Source of the DNA: Firmicutes bacterium UBA5201
GTDB taxonomy: Bacteria > Bacillota > Clostridia > Peptostreptococcales > Acidaminobacteraceae
DNA length: 64,000 bases
Reading direction: 5' to 3'
Assembly: GCA_002412775.1 (NCBI GenBank)
Contig: DHVT01000007.1
Location: 17,870-81,869, forward strand
Positions within the stretch are counted from its first letter, which is position 1. The number at the start of each line of letters is the position of its first letter. The translations under genes and the position numbers were made by a program. The notes beneath the pieces were generated by a model that was given only the letters and a program-made list of their open reading frames with translations, did no database searches and was not told where the DNA came from. This document shows, piece by piece, positions 53,906 through 62,864 of the stretch.

Positions 53906-55561
53906 ATGATTCGCGTCAATGAAATCAAATTCAAACTTGGCGAGCCCTTGGTACATGCCGCCATATTGAGTAAATTATCGAAAAAACTTAAAATAAAAAA
54001 AGAACTGATTTTAAAGTACAATATCATCAGGGAATCCATAGACGCCAGAAAAGAGGTTGTTTTTTCCTATGTGATCGATGTGGATTTGGCGGATGAGAGA
54101 GATTGTATCAAACGGGGATTCAAACAAGCGCCGTTGCCATTTTTATCAATTGACAATTCATTGACGGAAAAGCAATGTGATGAGCTTAAAAAAGAGCAGA
54201 TGCCCATAGTGATCGGATTTGGTCCGGCGGGGATCTTCGCAGCTTTGCAACTTGCCAAAGCAGGTCTAAAACCTATTGTTTTGGAACAAGGTGAAGACGT
54301 GGATTCCAGAACCATCACGGTTGAAAAATTTTGGGACACAGGTGAGCTGAATACGCGGTCCAACGTACAGTTCGGTGAAGGCGGTGCCGGAACCTTTTCT
54401 GATGGAAAACTTACAACGAGAATCAAAGATCCGAGGATTGAGATGGTGATGGAGGTTTTGGTCAGAAATGGTGCACCACAAAATATAATCTATAAGAACA
54501 AACCTCATATCGGGACTGATTTGTTGAAAAAAACAGTAAAAAACATCAGACTTGAAATAGAATCGCTTGGAGGAGAAATCAGATTTGGCACTGAAGTGAC
54601 CGACCTGGTGATTTCAGAGCATGACAATTCGATCAAAGGCGTTGTATGTTCAGACGGCACTACACTGAATAGTACCTATGTAGTGGCTGCGGTCGGACAT
54701 AGTTCGAGAAAATTTTATGAACTCTTGAAATCAAAAAATGTTGCAATGGAAAGAAAACCATTCGCAATCGGTTTGAGAATCGAACACCCCCAAGTGATCA
54801 TCAATGCCTCCCAATATGGAAACAATCATGTACATGATGATTTGGGAGCAGCCGAATACAAACTCACAAATAGAACTTCAAGTGGCAGAAGCGTCTATTC
54901 ATTTTGCATGTGTCCTGGAGGAGAAGTCGTTGCCTCGGCTTCCGAGGAAGGTAGACTTGTCGTCAATGGGATGAGTTATTACAAACGGGACCTTTACAAT
55001 GCCAACAGTGCGCTTCTGGTCAATGTGGATCCCAGTGATCTCGAAGGGGATTGTGTTCTTGAAGGAATTGCGTTTCAAAGGCGTTTAGAGGAAAGTGCCT
55101 ACAGGGCTGGAGGCAAAGATTACAATGCTCCTGTTGAGACTGTAGGTGATTTCTGCGGACAAAACAAATCATTCGATGACGTCAAGGGAATCTATAACAA
55201 GTTGGGCGTGAATTACGATCATGCGTTTGACGCCATGAAAGCCACATATAGACCAGGCATCAAGCCGGTGAAATTGAAAGAGGTGTTGCCTGGCTTTGCA
55301 TTCGAGGCACTTGTGGAGTCCATTCCAAAATTCGGACAGATGATCAAGGGTTTTGACGATCCTAGAGCGATATTGACAGGCATTGAATCAAGAAGCTCCG
55401 CACCGGTTAGAATATTGAGGGAATCAGAGACGATGAGATCATTTTCCCATCGCGGATTGTACCCAAGTGGAGAAGGTGCGGGCTACTCTGGTGGAATCAC
55501 CTCCTCGGCAGTTGATGGGGTAAAGGTTGCGGAACAAATCATTATTGAGATGTTAAAGTAA
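53906..55561 (+). CDS. Uncharacterised FAD-dependent dehydrogenase (COG2509 type)
   Basis: 551 residues. An N-terminal alpha/beta domain (about 1-95) is followed by the FAD-binding GFGPAGIFAA (near 102-111) with LEQGEDVDSR, then FGEGGAGTFSDGKL and a C-terminal GLYPSGEGAGYSGGI segment. The layout matches a widespread, uncharacterised FAD-dependent dehydrogenase family; substrate unknown. ATG 53906 follows GGGGGAG; upstream frame inside the small gene rejected. Confidence 0.88.
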   Translation: MIRVNEIKFKLGEPLVHAAILSKLSKKLKIKKELILKYNIIRESIDARKEVVFSYVIDVDLADERDCIKRGFKQAPLPFLSIDNSLTEKQCDELKKEQMPIVIGFGPAGIFAALQLAKAGLKPIVLEQGEDVDSRTITVEKFWDTGELNTRSNVQFGEGGAGTFSDGKLTTRIKDPRIEMVMEVLVRNGAPQNIIYKNKPHIGTDLLKKTVKNIRLEIESLGGEIRFGTEVTDLVISEHDNSIKGVVCSDGTTLNSTYVVAAVGHSSRKFYELLKSKNVAMERKPFAIGLRIEHPQVIINASQYGNNHVHDDLGAAEYKLTNRTSSGRSVYSFCMCPGGEVVASASEEGRLVVNGMSYYKRDLYNANSALLVNVDPSDLEGDCVLEGIAFQRRLEESAYRAGGKDYNAPVETVGDFCGQNKSFDDVKGIYNKLGVNYDHAFDAMKATYRPGIKPVKLKEVLPGFAFEALVESIPKFGQMIKGFDDPRAILTGIESRSSAPVRILRESETMRSFSHRGLYPSGEGAGYSGGITSSAVDGVKVAEQIIIEMLK

Positions 55562-55588
55562 TAACGATAGTATAAATTAATTTTTATA

Positions 55589-55617
55589 TTGCACTCTGTT
55601 AAAAATTCTGTTACAAT
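55589..55617 (+). promoter_or_regulatory. Promoter of the Na+:amino-acid transporter
   Basis: TTGCAC (55589-55594), 17 bp, TACAAT (55612-55617), with TG one base upstream of the -10. Confidence 0.75.
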
Positions 55618-55633
55618 TTGTTTAAATTTGAAA

Positions 55634-55725
55634 AAGGTTTGTCAAAAAATTGTGAACCTTCAAAAATTTTTGTATTGTCAATAGGGGGGATGCTGTTCCG
55701 TAATATCCAATAACGGTTGAAGCAT
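55634..55725 (+). promoter_or_regulatory. Structured leader of the transporter gene
   Basis: AAGGTT/AACCTT (55634-55639, 55655-55660) is followed by TCAAAAATTTTTG, resembling a weak terminator. Next, ATGCT/AGCAT (55690-55694, 55721-55725) encloses CCGT/ACGG (55698-55701, 55713-55716). About 130 bases of untranslated RNA; no known riboswitch was recognised. Confidence 0.45.
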
Positions 55726-55751
55726 TGATTAAATTTTTAAGGATGGTGAAT

Positions 55752-57170
55752 ATGGAAAATTTAGGCGGAAAGAAGAGAGACAATTGGGGATCCAGACTTG
55801 GATTTATCATGGCCGCTGCTGGTTCAGCTGTAGGCCTCGGTAATATCTGGAGATTCCCTTATACTACCGGACAGAATGGTGGTAGCGCATTTATTATTAT
55901 TTATTTGGCTTTTGTATTTATTATCGGTTTAAGTGTAATGGTCGCGGAATTCGCGGTCGGTCGTAGAACTCAACTCGCTGCAGTTGGAGCGTTCAAGAAG
56001 TATAGCCCAAGATGGACCTTTGTCGGTGTCATCGGTGTTGTATCTGCATTCTTCATCATGGGATTCTATCCAGTAGTTGGTGGATGGGCACTCGCATATG
56101 TATTTAAGACATTTACAGGTCTTTTAAGCAGCCCTGAGCTGATTGGAGATTCGTTCGGAGCATTCATTACGGATCCTATTCAACCATTGTTCTGGTTCGT
56201 GGCATTCCTTGCTGCAAACGTTTTAATTGTTATCAAAGGTATTTCAGGCGGTATTGAAAAAGCTGGAAAGGTTTTGATGCCTACACTTTTCGTACTTTTC
56301 ATTCTTCTTGCGATCAGAAGTGTTACGCTTGACGGCGCAGCAGCTGGCCTCGAGTTCTTGTTCAAACCTGACTTCTCTAAAGTTACAGGTGCGACATTCC
56401 TCGCTGCACTCGGACAAGCATTCTTCTCACTCAGTTTAGGTATGGGTTGTATGATCACATACGGCAGTTACCTCAACAAGAAAGAAAACTTGCCACAAAA
56501 TGCTTTGATTGTTACAGCGCTTGATACTGCTGTTGCATTGCTTGCCGGCGTAGCTATATTCCCTGCACTTTTCGCATTCGGCATGGAGCCTGCTGCAGGT
56601 CCTGGACTTGTATTCGTAGTAGTTCCTTCGATCTTTGCTCAAATGGGCACACTCGGTTATGTGTTTTCAGCAGTGTTCTTTGTGGCTCTTGTGGTTGCGG
56701 CATTGACTTCTTCAGTTTCATTGCTTGAAGTTGTTGTTTCTTACCTCATTGACCAAAAGAACATGGAAAGAAAACCTGCGGTTTTGATTACTGCGGCGAT
56801 CATGACGGTAACTGGAATCTTCGCATCATTGTCTCTTGGCGTTATGTCAGGATTCACAATGTTCGGAGTTGGCGTTTTCGATTTCTTCGACATCTTGACA
56901 GACAAAATTTTCCTTGCTATCGGCGGAATGCTTCTTGCAGTATTCGTTGGTTGGGTTGTTAAGAAAGAAGATTTACAAGACGAACTTACAAATAGTGGCA
57001 CTGTCAAATTTGCACTCTTCAATGTTTGGTATAACATCGTTAAGTACATCATTCCTTTAGCAGTTGCAGTAATCGCTGTTGCGGGAATCATCTCGATTAC
57101 TCAAACAAGCCTCATGTTGTTTGGTATTGGTGTAATCGTTCTATTGGCAGTATTCTCGAAAAAATTATAA
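55752..57170 (+). CDS. Sodium-dependent transporter of the SNF (LeuT) family
   Basis: 472 residues with about eleven or twelve transmembrane helices. The unwound TM1 motif GSAVGLGNIWRFPY (with G-N-x-W-R-F) and a conserved LEVVVSYLID near 340 are present. Family members import amino acids (often tryptophan, tyrosine or branched-chain) with Na+. Substrate not predictable here. ATG 55752 with AAGGATGGTG. Confidence 0.93.
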   Translation: MENLGGKKRDNWGSRLGFIMAAAGSAVGLGNIWRFPYTTGQNGGSAFIIIYLAFVFIIGLSVMVAEFAVGRRTQLAAVGAFKKYSPRWTFVGVIGVVSAFFIMGFYPVVGGWALAYVFKTFTGLLSSPELIGDSFGAFITDPIQPLFWFVAFLAANVLIVIKGISGGIEKAGKVLMPTLFVLFILLAIRSVTLDGAAAGLEFLFKPDFSKVTGATFLAALGQAFFSLSLGMGCMITYGSYLNKKENLPQNALIVTALDTAVALLAGVAIFPALFAFGMEPAAGPGLVFVVVPSIFAQMGTLGYVFSAVFFVALVVAALTSSVSLLEVVVSYLIDQKNMERKPAVLITAAIMTVTGIFASLSLGVMSGFTMFGVGVFDFFDILTDKIFLAIGGMLLAVFVGWVVKKEDLQDELTNSGTVKFALFNVWYNIVKYIIPLAVAVIAVAGIISITQTSLMLFGIGVIVLLAVFSKKL

Positions 57171-57200
57171 GATTAATGACATTTATTATAAATGTTGATT

Positions 57201-57230
57201 TGGCCAAGCTTAATGCTTGGCCATTTTTTT
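57201..57230 (+). terminator. Terminator after the transporter
   Basis: TGGCCAAGC (57201-57209) pairs with GCTTGGCCA (57215-57223), then T7. Confidence 0.93.
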
Positions 57231-57232
57231 AT

Positions 57233-57267
57233 GAAAAAAAAACGAACCGGCGGATTTCCGATTCGTT
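57233..57267 (-). terminator. Terminator of pyrBI
   Basis: On the minus strand AACGAATCGG and CCGGTTCGTT form a stem with one mismatch, followed by a T8 tract (A's at 57233-57240 on the plus strand). Confidence 0.8.
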
Positions 57268-57280
57268 TGCATGATATGAA

Positions 57281-57709
57281 TTATAATTTATATACAGTGA
57301 TTTCTTCACAGTAGTTGCACTCGTACTCAAGTTTGCCGTTTGATTTAAGTAAAGTGAATGTTGGGATCGCATAGTCGTCACTGTGGGTGATGCAACGCGG
57401 ATTTTGGCATTTGATGCCTCCTGTCAGTGTCTTTGGAATCTCCACTTTCTTTTTATCCACGAGCATATTATCCTTGATGGTATTGACTGTGATGTTTTGA
57501 TCCACCAAACCAAGCAGGTTCATGTCCACATCGAAAGTGTTTTCCACTTTTATAATGTCCTTTTTGCCTAACTGGTCACTTTTGACATTCATGAGTAAGA
57601 CCACTGGATGTTCAATGTTTGAGAACAGTAAGTTGAAAATCTTAAGACCGTTTCCAGCTTTCATGTGATCAATGACGATGCCATTTTCTATACCTTTAAC
57701 TTCTAGCAT
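57281..57709 (-). CDS. pyrI: Aspartate carbamoyltransferase regulatory subunit
   Basis: 142 residues. N-terminal nucleotide-binding domain (IENGIVIDHMKAGNG, LLMNVKSDQLGKKD) and C-terminal zinc domain with CQNPRC and CNYC that holds the catalytic subunit. Confers CTP/ATP allostery. It overlaps pyrB by 14 bases, so the two are translated together. Confidence 0.96.
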   Translation of the reverse strand: MLEVKGIENGIVIDHMKAGNGLKIFNLLFSNIEHPVVLLMNVKSDQLGKKDIIKVENTFDVDMNLLGLVDQNITVNTIKDNMLVDKKKVEIPKTLTGGIKCQNPRCITHSDDYAIPTFTLLKSNGKLEYECNYCEEITVYKL

Positions 57710-58625
57710 ATGGGCCCACCTCCAGTAATTTTGTTATAAGTGCCATTCTGACATATACACCCATTTCTGATTGTTCAAAATAAACAGCTCTAGGATCTTC
57801 ATCCACATCGTAATCAATTTCATTGACACGTGGTAGGGGATGCATGACAATCATATCTTTCTTTGAGTTCTTCAGTTTCTCACGTGTGAGTTTAAATGAA
57901 TTCTTCAGTTTGAGATAATCCGCTTCATTGAAGAATCTTTCTTTTTGGATACGGGTCATATAAAACACGTCAATATCATCAATGACCTCTTCCATATAAT
58001 TGACTTCAACCAGTTCAACGCCATATCTTTCCGTAAGTTGTCTTTTGAGTGCCGAAGGCAGTTTGAGTTCATCAGGTGAGATCAGATAGAATTTTTTGCT
58101 GCCAAATCGAGCCAGTGTTCTGATCAGAGAATGGACTGTCCTTCCATATTTCAAATCTCCACAGAATGCGACATTGTGACCTTCAACAGTCCCTTTGAAT
58201 CTTTTGATTGTAATCAGATCGGTAAGCGTCTGTGTCGGATGCTGATGACCGCCATCTCCACCGTTGATGATGGGAACGCTTGAGTATTCTGCCGCAAGTT
58301 TTGGGGCGCCTTCTTTAGGGTGACGCATAACGACGATATCAGAGTAATAGCCCATGACTCTGATCGTATCCGCCAGACTTTCTCCTTTTTTGGCCGAAGT
58401 GGTCTCCGCATCGGAAAAACCTATAACGTTTCCGCCAAGTCGCATCATTGCACTGTCAAAACTGAACTTTGTTCGCGTGCTGGGTTCAAAGAAAAGTGAA
58501 GCCAAAATTTTGCCGTCACATGATTTGGAGTAAGTTTTGGGATCCTTATACATACTCAGTCCCAGGTCAACAAGTTCTAGGATTTCGTCCAGTGACAAAT
58601 CCTCTGGTTCGATCAAATGTCTCAT
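57696..58625 (-). CDS. pyrB: Aspartate carbamoyltransferase catalytic subunit
   Basis: 309 residues; carbamoyl phosphate plus aspartate gives carbamoyl aspartate. FEPSTRTKFSFDSAM (carbamoyl-phosphate loop), HPTQTLTDL, and VMHPLPRVNEID are conserved. ATG at 58625 has AAGGAGGATAAC. The frame stays open upstream to 58715 across the attenuator, but the family start is at MRHLIEPEDLS. Confidence 0.97.
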   Translation of the reverse strand: MRHLIEPEDLSLDEILELVDLGLSMYKDPKTYSKSCDGKILASLFFEPSTRTKFSFDSAMMRLGGNVIGFSDAETTSAKKGESLADTIRVMGYYSDIVVMRHPKEGAPKLAAEYSSVPIINGGDGGHQHPTQTLTDLITIKRFKGTVEGHNVAFCGDLKYGRTVHSLIRTLARFGSKKFYLISPDELKLPSALKRQLTERYGVELVEVNYMEEVIDDIDVFYMTRIQKERFFNEADYLKLKNSFKLTREKLKNSKKDMIVMHPLPRVNEIDYDVDEDPRAVYFEQSEMGVYVRMALITKLLEVGPYARS

Positions 58626-58670
58626 GTTATCCTCCTTTTGATTTCTCAGAATCATCTTAAAGTAAGAAAT

Positions 58671-58697
58671 AAAAAAACCTTCGCCGAGTCGCGAAGG
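58671..58697 (-). terminator. Attenuator terminator before pyrB
   Basis: On the minus strand CCTTCGC pairs with GCGAAGG around a small loop, followed by T7; 45 bases before the pyrB start. Confidence 0.92.
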
Positions 58698-58733
58698 TAT
58701 TATAAGCTGAAACATTGTCCACTTATTTTTATT

Positions 58734-58763
58734 CCTTTTCGACCTCTCGGGTCAAATTAAAGG
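58734..58763 (-). promoter_or_regulatory. PyrR-binding element of pyrBI
   Basis: Minus-strand CCTTTAATTTG (58763-58753) leads into GACC-CGAGA-GGTC (58753-58741) and AAGG (58737-58734). CCCGAGAGG fits the PyrR consensus CCNGNGAGG. Bases 58746-58734 can instead pair with CCTTCGCGACTC (58697-58686) as an antiterminator (bulged G, AA/CG internal loop). Confidence 0.88.
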
Positions 58764-58782
58764 GTATTCAATTGTCGCAACC

Positions 58783-58812
58783 ATCATACCACAACTACGA
58801 ATAACTGGTCAA
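58783..58812 (-). promoter_or_regulatory. Promoter of pyrBI
   Basis: Minus-strand TTGACC (58812-58807), 18 bp, TATGAT (58788-58783) with an extended TGn. Confidence 0.75.
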
Positions 58813-58826
58813 TACAAAAATGAATC

Positions 58827-58855
58827 TTGACAGACTTTGGCTGCTGTGATAGATT
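58827..58855 (+). promoter_or_regulatory. Promoter of pyrCFKD
   Basis: TTGACA (58827-58832), 17 bp, TAGATT (58850-58855) with TGn. The two -35 boxes of the divergent promoters are 14 bp apart. Confidence 0.8.
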
Positions 58856-58871
58856 TAAGAAAATCAATAAG

Positions 58872-58901
58872 CCTTTAATTTGGTACGAGAGACCTGCAAG
58901 G
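58872..58901 (+). promoter_or_regulatory. PyrR-binding element of pyrCFKD
   Basis: CCTTTAATTTG (58872-58882), GGTA-CGAGA-GACC (58882-58894) and AAGG (58898-58901) repeat the pyrB layout, though the bases flanking CGAGA differ from the consensus. ACCTGCAAGGCA (58892-58903) can pair with 58931-58943 (12 bp, one bulge) as the antiterminator. Confidence 0.82.
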
Positions 58902-58929
58902 CAAGAAATATGAATTGTACGATAGTTCT

Positions 58930-58960
58930 ATGTCTTGGCGGGTGCCAGGACATTTTTTTT
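58930..58960 (+). terminator. Attenuator terminator before pyrC
   Basis: ATGTCTTGGC (58930-58939) pairs with GCCAGGACAT (58944-58953), T8 follows and runs straight into the GGGAGG site of pyrC. Confidence 0.93.
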
Positions 58961-58970
58961 GGGAGGAATT

Positions 58971-60251
58971 ATGAGAAAAGCGATCGTAGGTGGTTACATG
59001 ATGGATCCAAAAACAGATATGGAAGGCTATTATGATATTCTGATTGAGGACAAGACAATTCTTAAGCTTGTCGAAAAGGGCATGCTCGATGCTCAAGATT
59101 ATGATGAAGTCATAGATGCCGCTGGAAAGACGATTTTTCCAGGTTTCATCGATTTGCATGTCCATCTGAGAGAGCCGGGATTTGAACATAAAGAAACCAT
59201 TAAAACGGGTTCGATGGCTTGTGCAAAAGGTGGCTATACGACAGTGGCCTGTATGCCCAACACAAACCCCGTGATAGATTCGGTAGAGCGATTAAAAGTA
59301 CTCAATAATATTATAAAAAAGGATGCCGTCATTGAAATATTGCCTATCTGCGCGATAACACACGACATAATGGGAGAAACACTCACAGATCATGAAAGTT
59401 TGTTTGCTCAAGGGGTGTTCGCAATTTCGGACGATGGTAAAACCACCATGAATTCAGAGTTGATGACTGAGGCATTTAAAAATTCAAGACTGTTTGATCG
59501 AGTGGTCATTACACATTCTGAGGATCATCAGGTCTCAGAACAGTATAAGGACAAGATTTACCCGATCGATGCAGAGACATCCATTGTAAAAAGAGATATT
59601 GAGTTGTGCAGACGCGAAAAAGGAAGACTTCATGTCGCACATGTCAGCGGAGCGGATGCCATAGAAGCGATAAGAAAAGCTAAATCTGATGGAGTTGACA
59701 TAACTTGTGAAGCCGCGCCCCATCATTTTGCTCTGAACGACGAGATTGTGGACATCATGGATCCGAAATCAAAAGTGAATCCACCCATTAGAAGTGAAAT
59801 ACATCGCAAAGCATTGATTGAGGGTTTAAAGGATGGAACGATTGATATCATAGCGACTGATCATGCGCCCCATGAAGTTGAAGTCAAGTCGGGGACTTAT
59901 GAAAAAGCGGCTTTCGGCATCAGTGGCATTGAGACAGCTTTTTCGGTTGCATACACAACTCTGGTGAAAAATGAGGGCATACCTCTTATGAGTGTTGTTG
60001 GCATGATGACTTTCAAACCTGCGGAAATAGCAAAACTTGAACGTGTAGGATCCATTCAAGAGGGCTATTATGCAGATATTGTAATTGTGGACTTGAACGA
60101 AAAACACCTTATAGACGCTCAAAGGTTTATTTCAAAGGGGAAAAATACGCCATTTGATGGAATGAATTTTGAAGCTGGAGTGAACATGACCATTTTTAGA
60201 GGTGAGGTCGTTTACACAAAATTGAATTTGGAGGAAAAGTATGTTAAGTGA
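58971..60251 (+). CDS. pyrC: Dihydroorotase
   Basis: 426 residues; cyclises carbamoyl aspartate to dihydroorotate. Zinc motif DLHVHLREPG near 57-66, conserved CMPNTNP, HAPHE loop near ATDHAPHE and PANE-like PAEIAKL end. Type I (multifunctional-like) class. ATG 58971 follows GGGAGGAATT; a longer frame starts inside the attenuator and is rejected. Overlaps pyrF by 11 bases. Confidence 0.96.
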   Translation: MRKAIVGGYMMDPKTDMEGYYDILIEDKTILKLVEKGMLDAQDYDEVIDAAGKTIFPGFIDLHVHLREPGFEHKETIKTGSMACAKGGYTTVACMPNTNPVIDSVERLKVLNNIIKKDAVIEILPICAITHDIMGETLTDHESLFAQGVFAISDDGKTTMNSELMTEAFKNSRLFDRVVITHSEDHQVSEQYKDKIYPIDAETSIVKRDIELCRREKGRLHVAHVSGADAIEAIRKAKSDGVDITCEAAPHHFALNDEIVDIMDPKSKVNPPIRSEIHRKALIEGLKDGTIDIIATDHAPHEVEVKSGTYEKAAFGISGIETAFSVAYTTLVKNEGIPLMSVVGMMTFKPAEIAKLERVGSIQEGYYADIVIVDLNEKHLIDAQRFISKGKNTPFDGMNFEAGVNMTIFRGEVVYTKLNLEEKYVK

Positions 60252-61167
60252 TCGCTTGATAGGTGAAATCATTAAGAAGGAAAGTCCGATTGTAGTTGGA
60301 CTTGATCCGAGACTGGATATGATCCCTGAGGAAATTACGAAGAAGCATTTCAAGACATACGGGGAAACTTTGAAGGCTGTGTCGGAGTCCATCATTGAAT
60401 TCAATAGAGGCATAATCGATGCAGTCACACCTCATGTGCCGGCTGTAAAACCTCAAATTGCGTTTTATGAGCAATATGGTATTGAAGGATTGATCGCATA
60501 CCAGGATGCATGCAAATATGCACGTGAAAACGGTCTGATTGTTGTGGGAGATGTGAAACGTGGCGACATTGGATCCACATCAAAGGCTTATTCAATAGCT
60601 CATTTGGGAAAAACAATTGTCGGAACTCAAAAAATAAGTACTTTTGAAGTGGATTTTGCAACAGTAAATCCTTACCTCGGTGATGACTGCATGCAAGAAT
60701 TCATGGAAGAGATCGAGCTCTATGACAAAGGCATATTCATACTGGTGAAAACATCCAACAAAACCTCTGGACAAATTCAAGATTTGGAAGTTTCTGGCGA
60801 GAAAGTATATGAGAAAGTGGCAAGAATGGTCAATCATTGGTCAGAAAAAAACTTTGGGAAAAGTGGTTATTCTTCCATTGGAGCGGTCGTTGGTGCAACA
60901 TATCCTGCCGAACTGGAGATTCTGCGTAAAAAAATGCCCAGAGCCATGTTTCTTGTGCCAGGATATGGGGCTCAAGGTGGAGGAGCGAGAGATATCGTTG
61001 GAGCTTTTGACAAGGATGGACTTGGAGCGTTAATCAACAATTCCCGGGGCATACTATATGCTTATGTCAAGACGGGTGGCAATTATAAAGTTGCTGCTGA
61101 AAGAGCCACCATCGACATGAAATTGGCAATCGCAAAAGAAGTGAAAAATTTGAGAAACCATTATTAG
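60241..61167 (+). CDS. pyrF: Orotidine 5'-phosphate decarboxylase, type 2
   Basis: 308 residues, last step to UMP. Catalytic VGDVKRGDIGSTSKAYS near 101-117; VGLDPRLDMIP near the start. The longer type 2 form rather than the 230-240-residue B. subtilis type. Confidence 0.95.
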   Translation: MLSDRLIGEIIKKESPIVVGLDPRLDMIPEEITKKHFKTYGETLKAVSESIIEFNRGIIDAVTPHVPAVKPQIAFYEQYGIEGLIAYQDACKYARENGLIVVGDVKRGDIGSTSKAYSIAHLGKTIVGTQKISTFEVDFATVNPYLGDDCMQEFMEEIELYDKGIFILVKTSNKTSGQIQDLEVSGEKVYEKVARMVNHWSEKNFGKSGYSSIGAVVGATYPAELEILRKKMPRAMFLVPGYGAQGGGARDIVGAFDKDGLGALINNSRGILYAYVKTGGNYKVAAERATIDMKLAIAKEVKNLRNHY

Positions 61168-61177
61168 AGGAGGCACA

Positions 61178-61957
61178 ATGAAATTTGTCGGCAAAGCAAA
61201 GTTGTTGAAAAAGCAGATCATCAATGAAGAAAATTTCAGGTTTGTCATTAAACGATCCGACGAGATGGGATGTGTCTATCCAGGTCAGTTTTTTAATGTA
61301 TCCGCCTCCAAGGTGGGATATCCAATGCTTAAAAGACCTATATCGGTGAGTGATGTGGGCGAGGACACAATTGAGTTCACCATCAAAATTATTGGAGAAG
61401 GTACAAGAGCGATGTTGGATTATAATGAAGGGGATTCCGTTGAACTCATGGGACCGCTAGGCAATGGGTTTGAATACGATGGATACCGAAAAATACTTGT
61501 GATTGGTGGTGGAATCGGGATAGCACCATTAAAAGGACTGATCAACAGTTTGAAAAAATCGGAAGTGGAGATTCACTCGGTGCTTGGATACAGAGATGCG
61601 CCATATCTGTATGAGGACTTTGCGGCCAGTTCAGCAATTTGTGAAATCGTATCGGAAAACGATAAACAGTATAATAGAGGTTATGTCACAGACCCGGTAA
61701 AAAACATGCTGGAATCCGAAGTATATGACATGATTTATGTCTGTGGTCCACATCCGATGTTGAAAAGTTTGACAGATCTATTCAATAGTAAAGGTATTCG
61801 GGCACAGCTTCTAATGGAAGAGAAAATGGCTTGTGGCATAGGAGCTTGCTTGGTATGCACCTGCAAAACCAAGAACGGTGATTTCGGATTCAAACATTCA
61901 AGGATGTGCAAGGATGGTCCGATGTTCTACTCTGATGAGGTGATATTTGATGAATAA
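61178..61957 (+). CDS. pyrK: Dihydroorotate dehydrogenase electron-transfer subunit
   Basis: 259 residues: FAD domain (RPISVSDVG), NAD domain (VIGGGIGIAPLKGL) and a 2Fe-2S site with CGIGACLVCTC and a later Cys. Links PyrD to NAD+. GAGGAGG before ATG 61178; overlaps pyrD by 8 bases. Confidence 0.96.
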   Translation: MKFVGKAKLLKKQIINEENFRFVIKRSDEMGCVYPGQFFNVSASKVGYPMLKRPISVSDVGEDTIEFTIKIIGEGTRAMLDYNEGDSVELMGPLGNGFEYDGYRKILVIGGGIGIAPLKGLINSLKKSEVEIHSVLGYRDAPYLYEDFAASSAICEIVSENDKQYNRGYVTDPVKNMLESEVYDMIYVCGPHPMLKSLTDLFNSKGIRAQLLMEEKMACGIGACLVCTCKTKNGDFGFKHSRMCKDGPMFYSDEVIFDE

Positions 61958-62864
61958 ACTGGAAATGAAAGTGGATTTGAACGGATTGACTCTGAACAAT
62001 CCTATTACGGTTGCCTCTGGCACCTACGGGTTTGGACGTGAATACTCTGAAATCATTGACCTCAATCAAATTGGTGCCATATCGGTTAAAGGGTTGACGC
62101 TGGAACCCAGAGAAGGCAACGAAGGCAGAAGAATGGTGGAAACACCGATGGGGATGATCAACAGTGTTGGACTCCAAAATCCTGGAATACGTTATTTTAT
62201 AGAAAACGAAATTGCGTTTTTAAGACAATTTGACACCAAAATCATAGCGAATATCAATGGCAATACAATTGATGAGTACTGTGAGATGGCTAAGATCTTA
62301 TCTGATGAAGATGTAGATTCGATCGAGCTTAATATTTCGTGTCCAAATGTGAAAAATGGTGGGCTTGCCTTTGGTACAGATCCCAAAATTGTAAGAGAGG
62401 TCGTTTCCAAAGTTAGGAAGGCCTGCAAGAAACACTTGATAGTCAAATTATCCCCTAATGTTACGGATATAAAAACAATCGCAAGAATTACAGAAGAAGA
62501 AGGTGCGGATTGCATTTCGCTGATCAACACCATGGCTGGGATGGCGATAGATATACACAACAGAAAACCATTTTTAAAAAGAATCAGTGGAGGGTTATCC
62601 GGACCGGCAATCAAACCGATAGCACTAAAAATGGTCTATGATGTCCACTCGGTCGTTTCAATTCCAGTACTGGGAATGGGAGGCATATCTAACACAACGG
62701 ATGCCATCGAGTTTATCCTTGCGGGTGCATCAGCTGTTGCAATAGGGACAGCAAATTTTTCCAATCCTTATGCACCACTGGAAATAAAAAAAGGTATCGA
62801 AGACTACATGCGCCATTATGGTCACGTGGACTTCAACACCTTGATTGGTGACTTAAGATTGTGA
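61950..62864 (+). CDS. pyrD: Dihydroorotate dehydrogenase, class 1B catalytic subunit
   Basis: 304 residues; FMN barrel with the catalytic Cys in LNISCPNVKNGG, and SGGLSGPAIKPIAL near 210. Works as a PyrD2K2 complex. ATG 61950. Its stop is directly followed by the stop of the minus-strand gene, with no terminator between. Confidence 0.96.
   Translation: MNKLEMKVDLNGLTLNNPITVASGTYGFGREYSEIIDLNQIGAISVKGLTLEPREGNEGRRMVETPMGMINSVGLQNPGIRYFIENEIAFLRQFDTKIIANINGNTIDEYCEMAKILSDEDVDSIELNISCPNVKNGGLAFGTDPKIVREVVSKVRKACKKHLIVKLSPNVTDIKTIARITEEEGADCISLINTMAGMAIDIHNRKPFLKRISGGLSGPAIKPIALKMVYDVHSVVSIPVLGMGGISNTTDAIEFILAGASAVAIGTANFSNPYAPLEIKKGIEDYMRHYGHVDFNTLIGDLRL

Noticed and set aside
58626..58715. 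In-frame upstream extension of pyrB through the attenuator, like an E. coli pyrBI leader peptide
   Set aside because: Family alignment and the strong AAGGAGG place the start at 58625; the upstream ATG lacks a good site, and a PyrR element already explains control.
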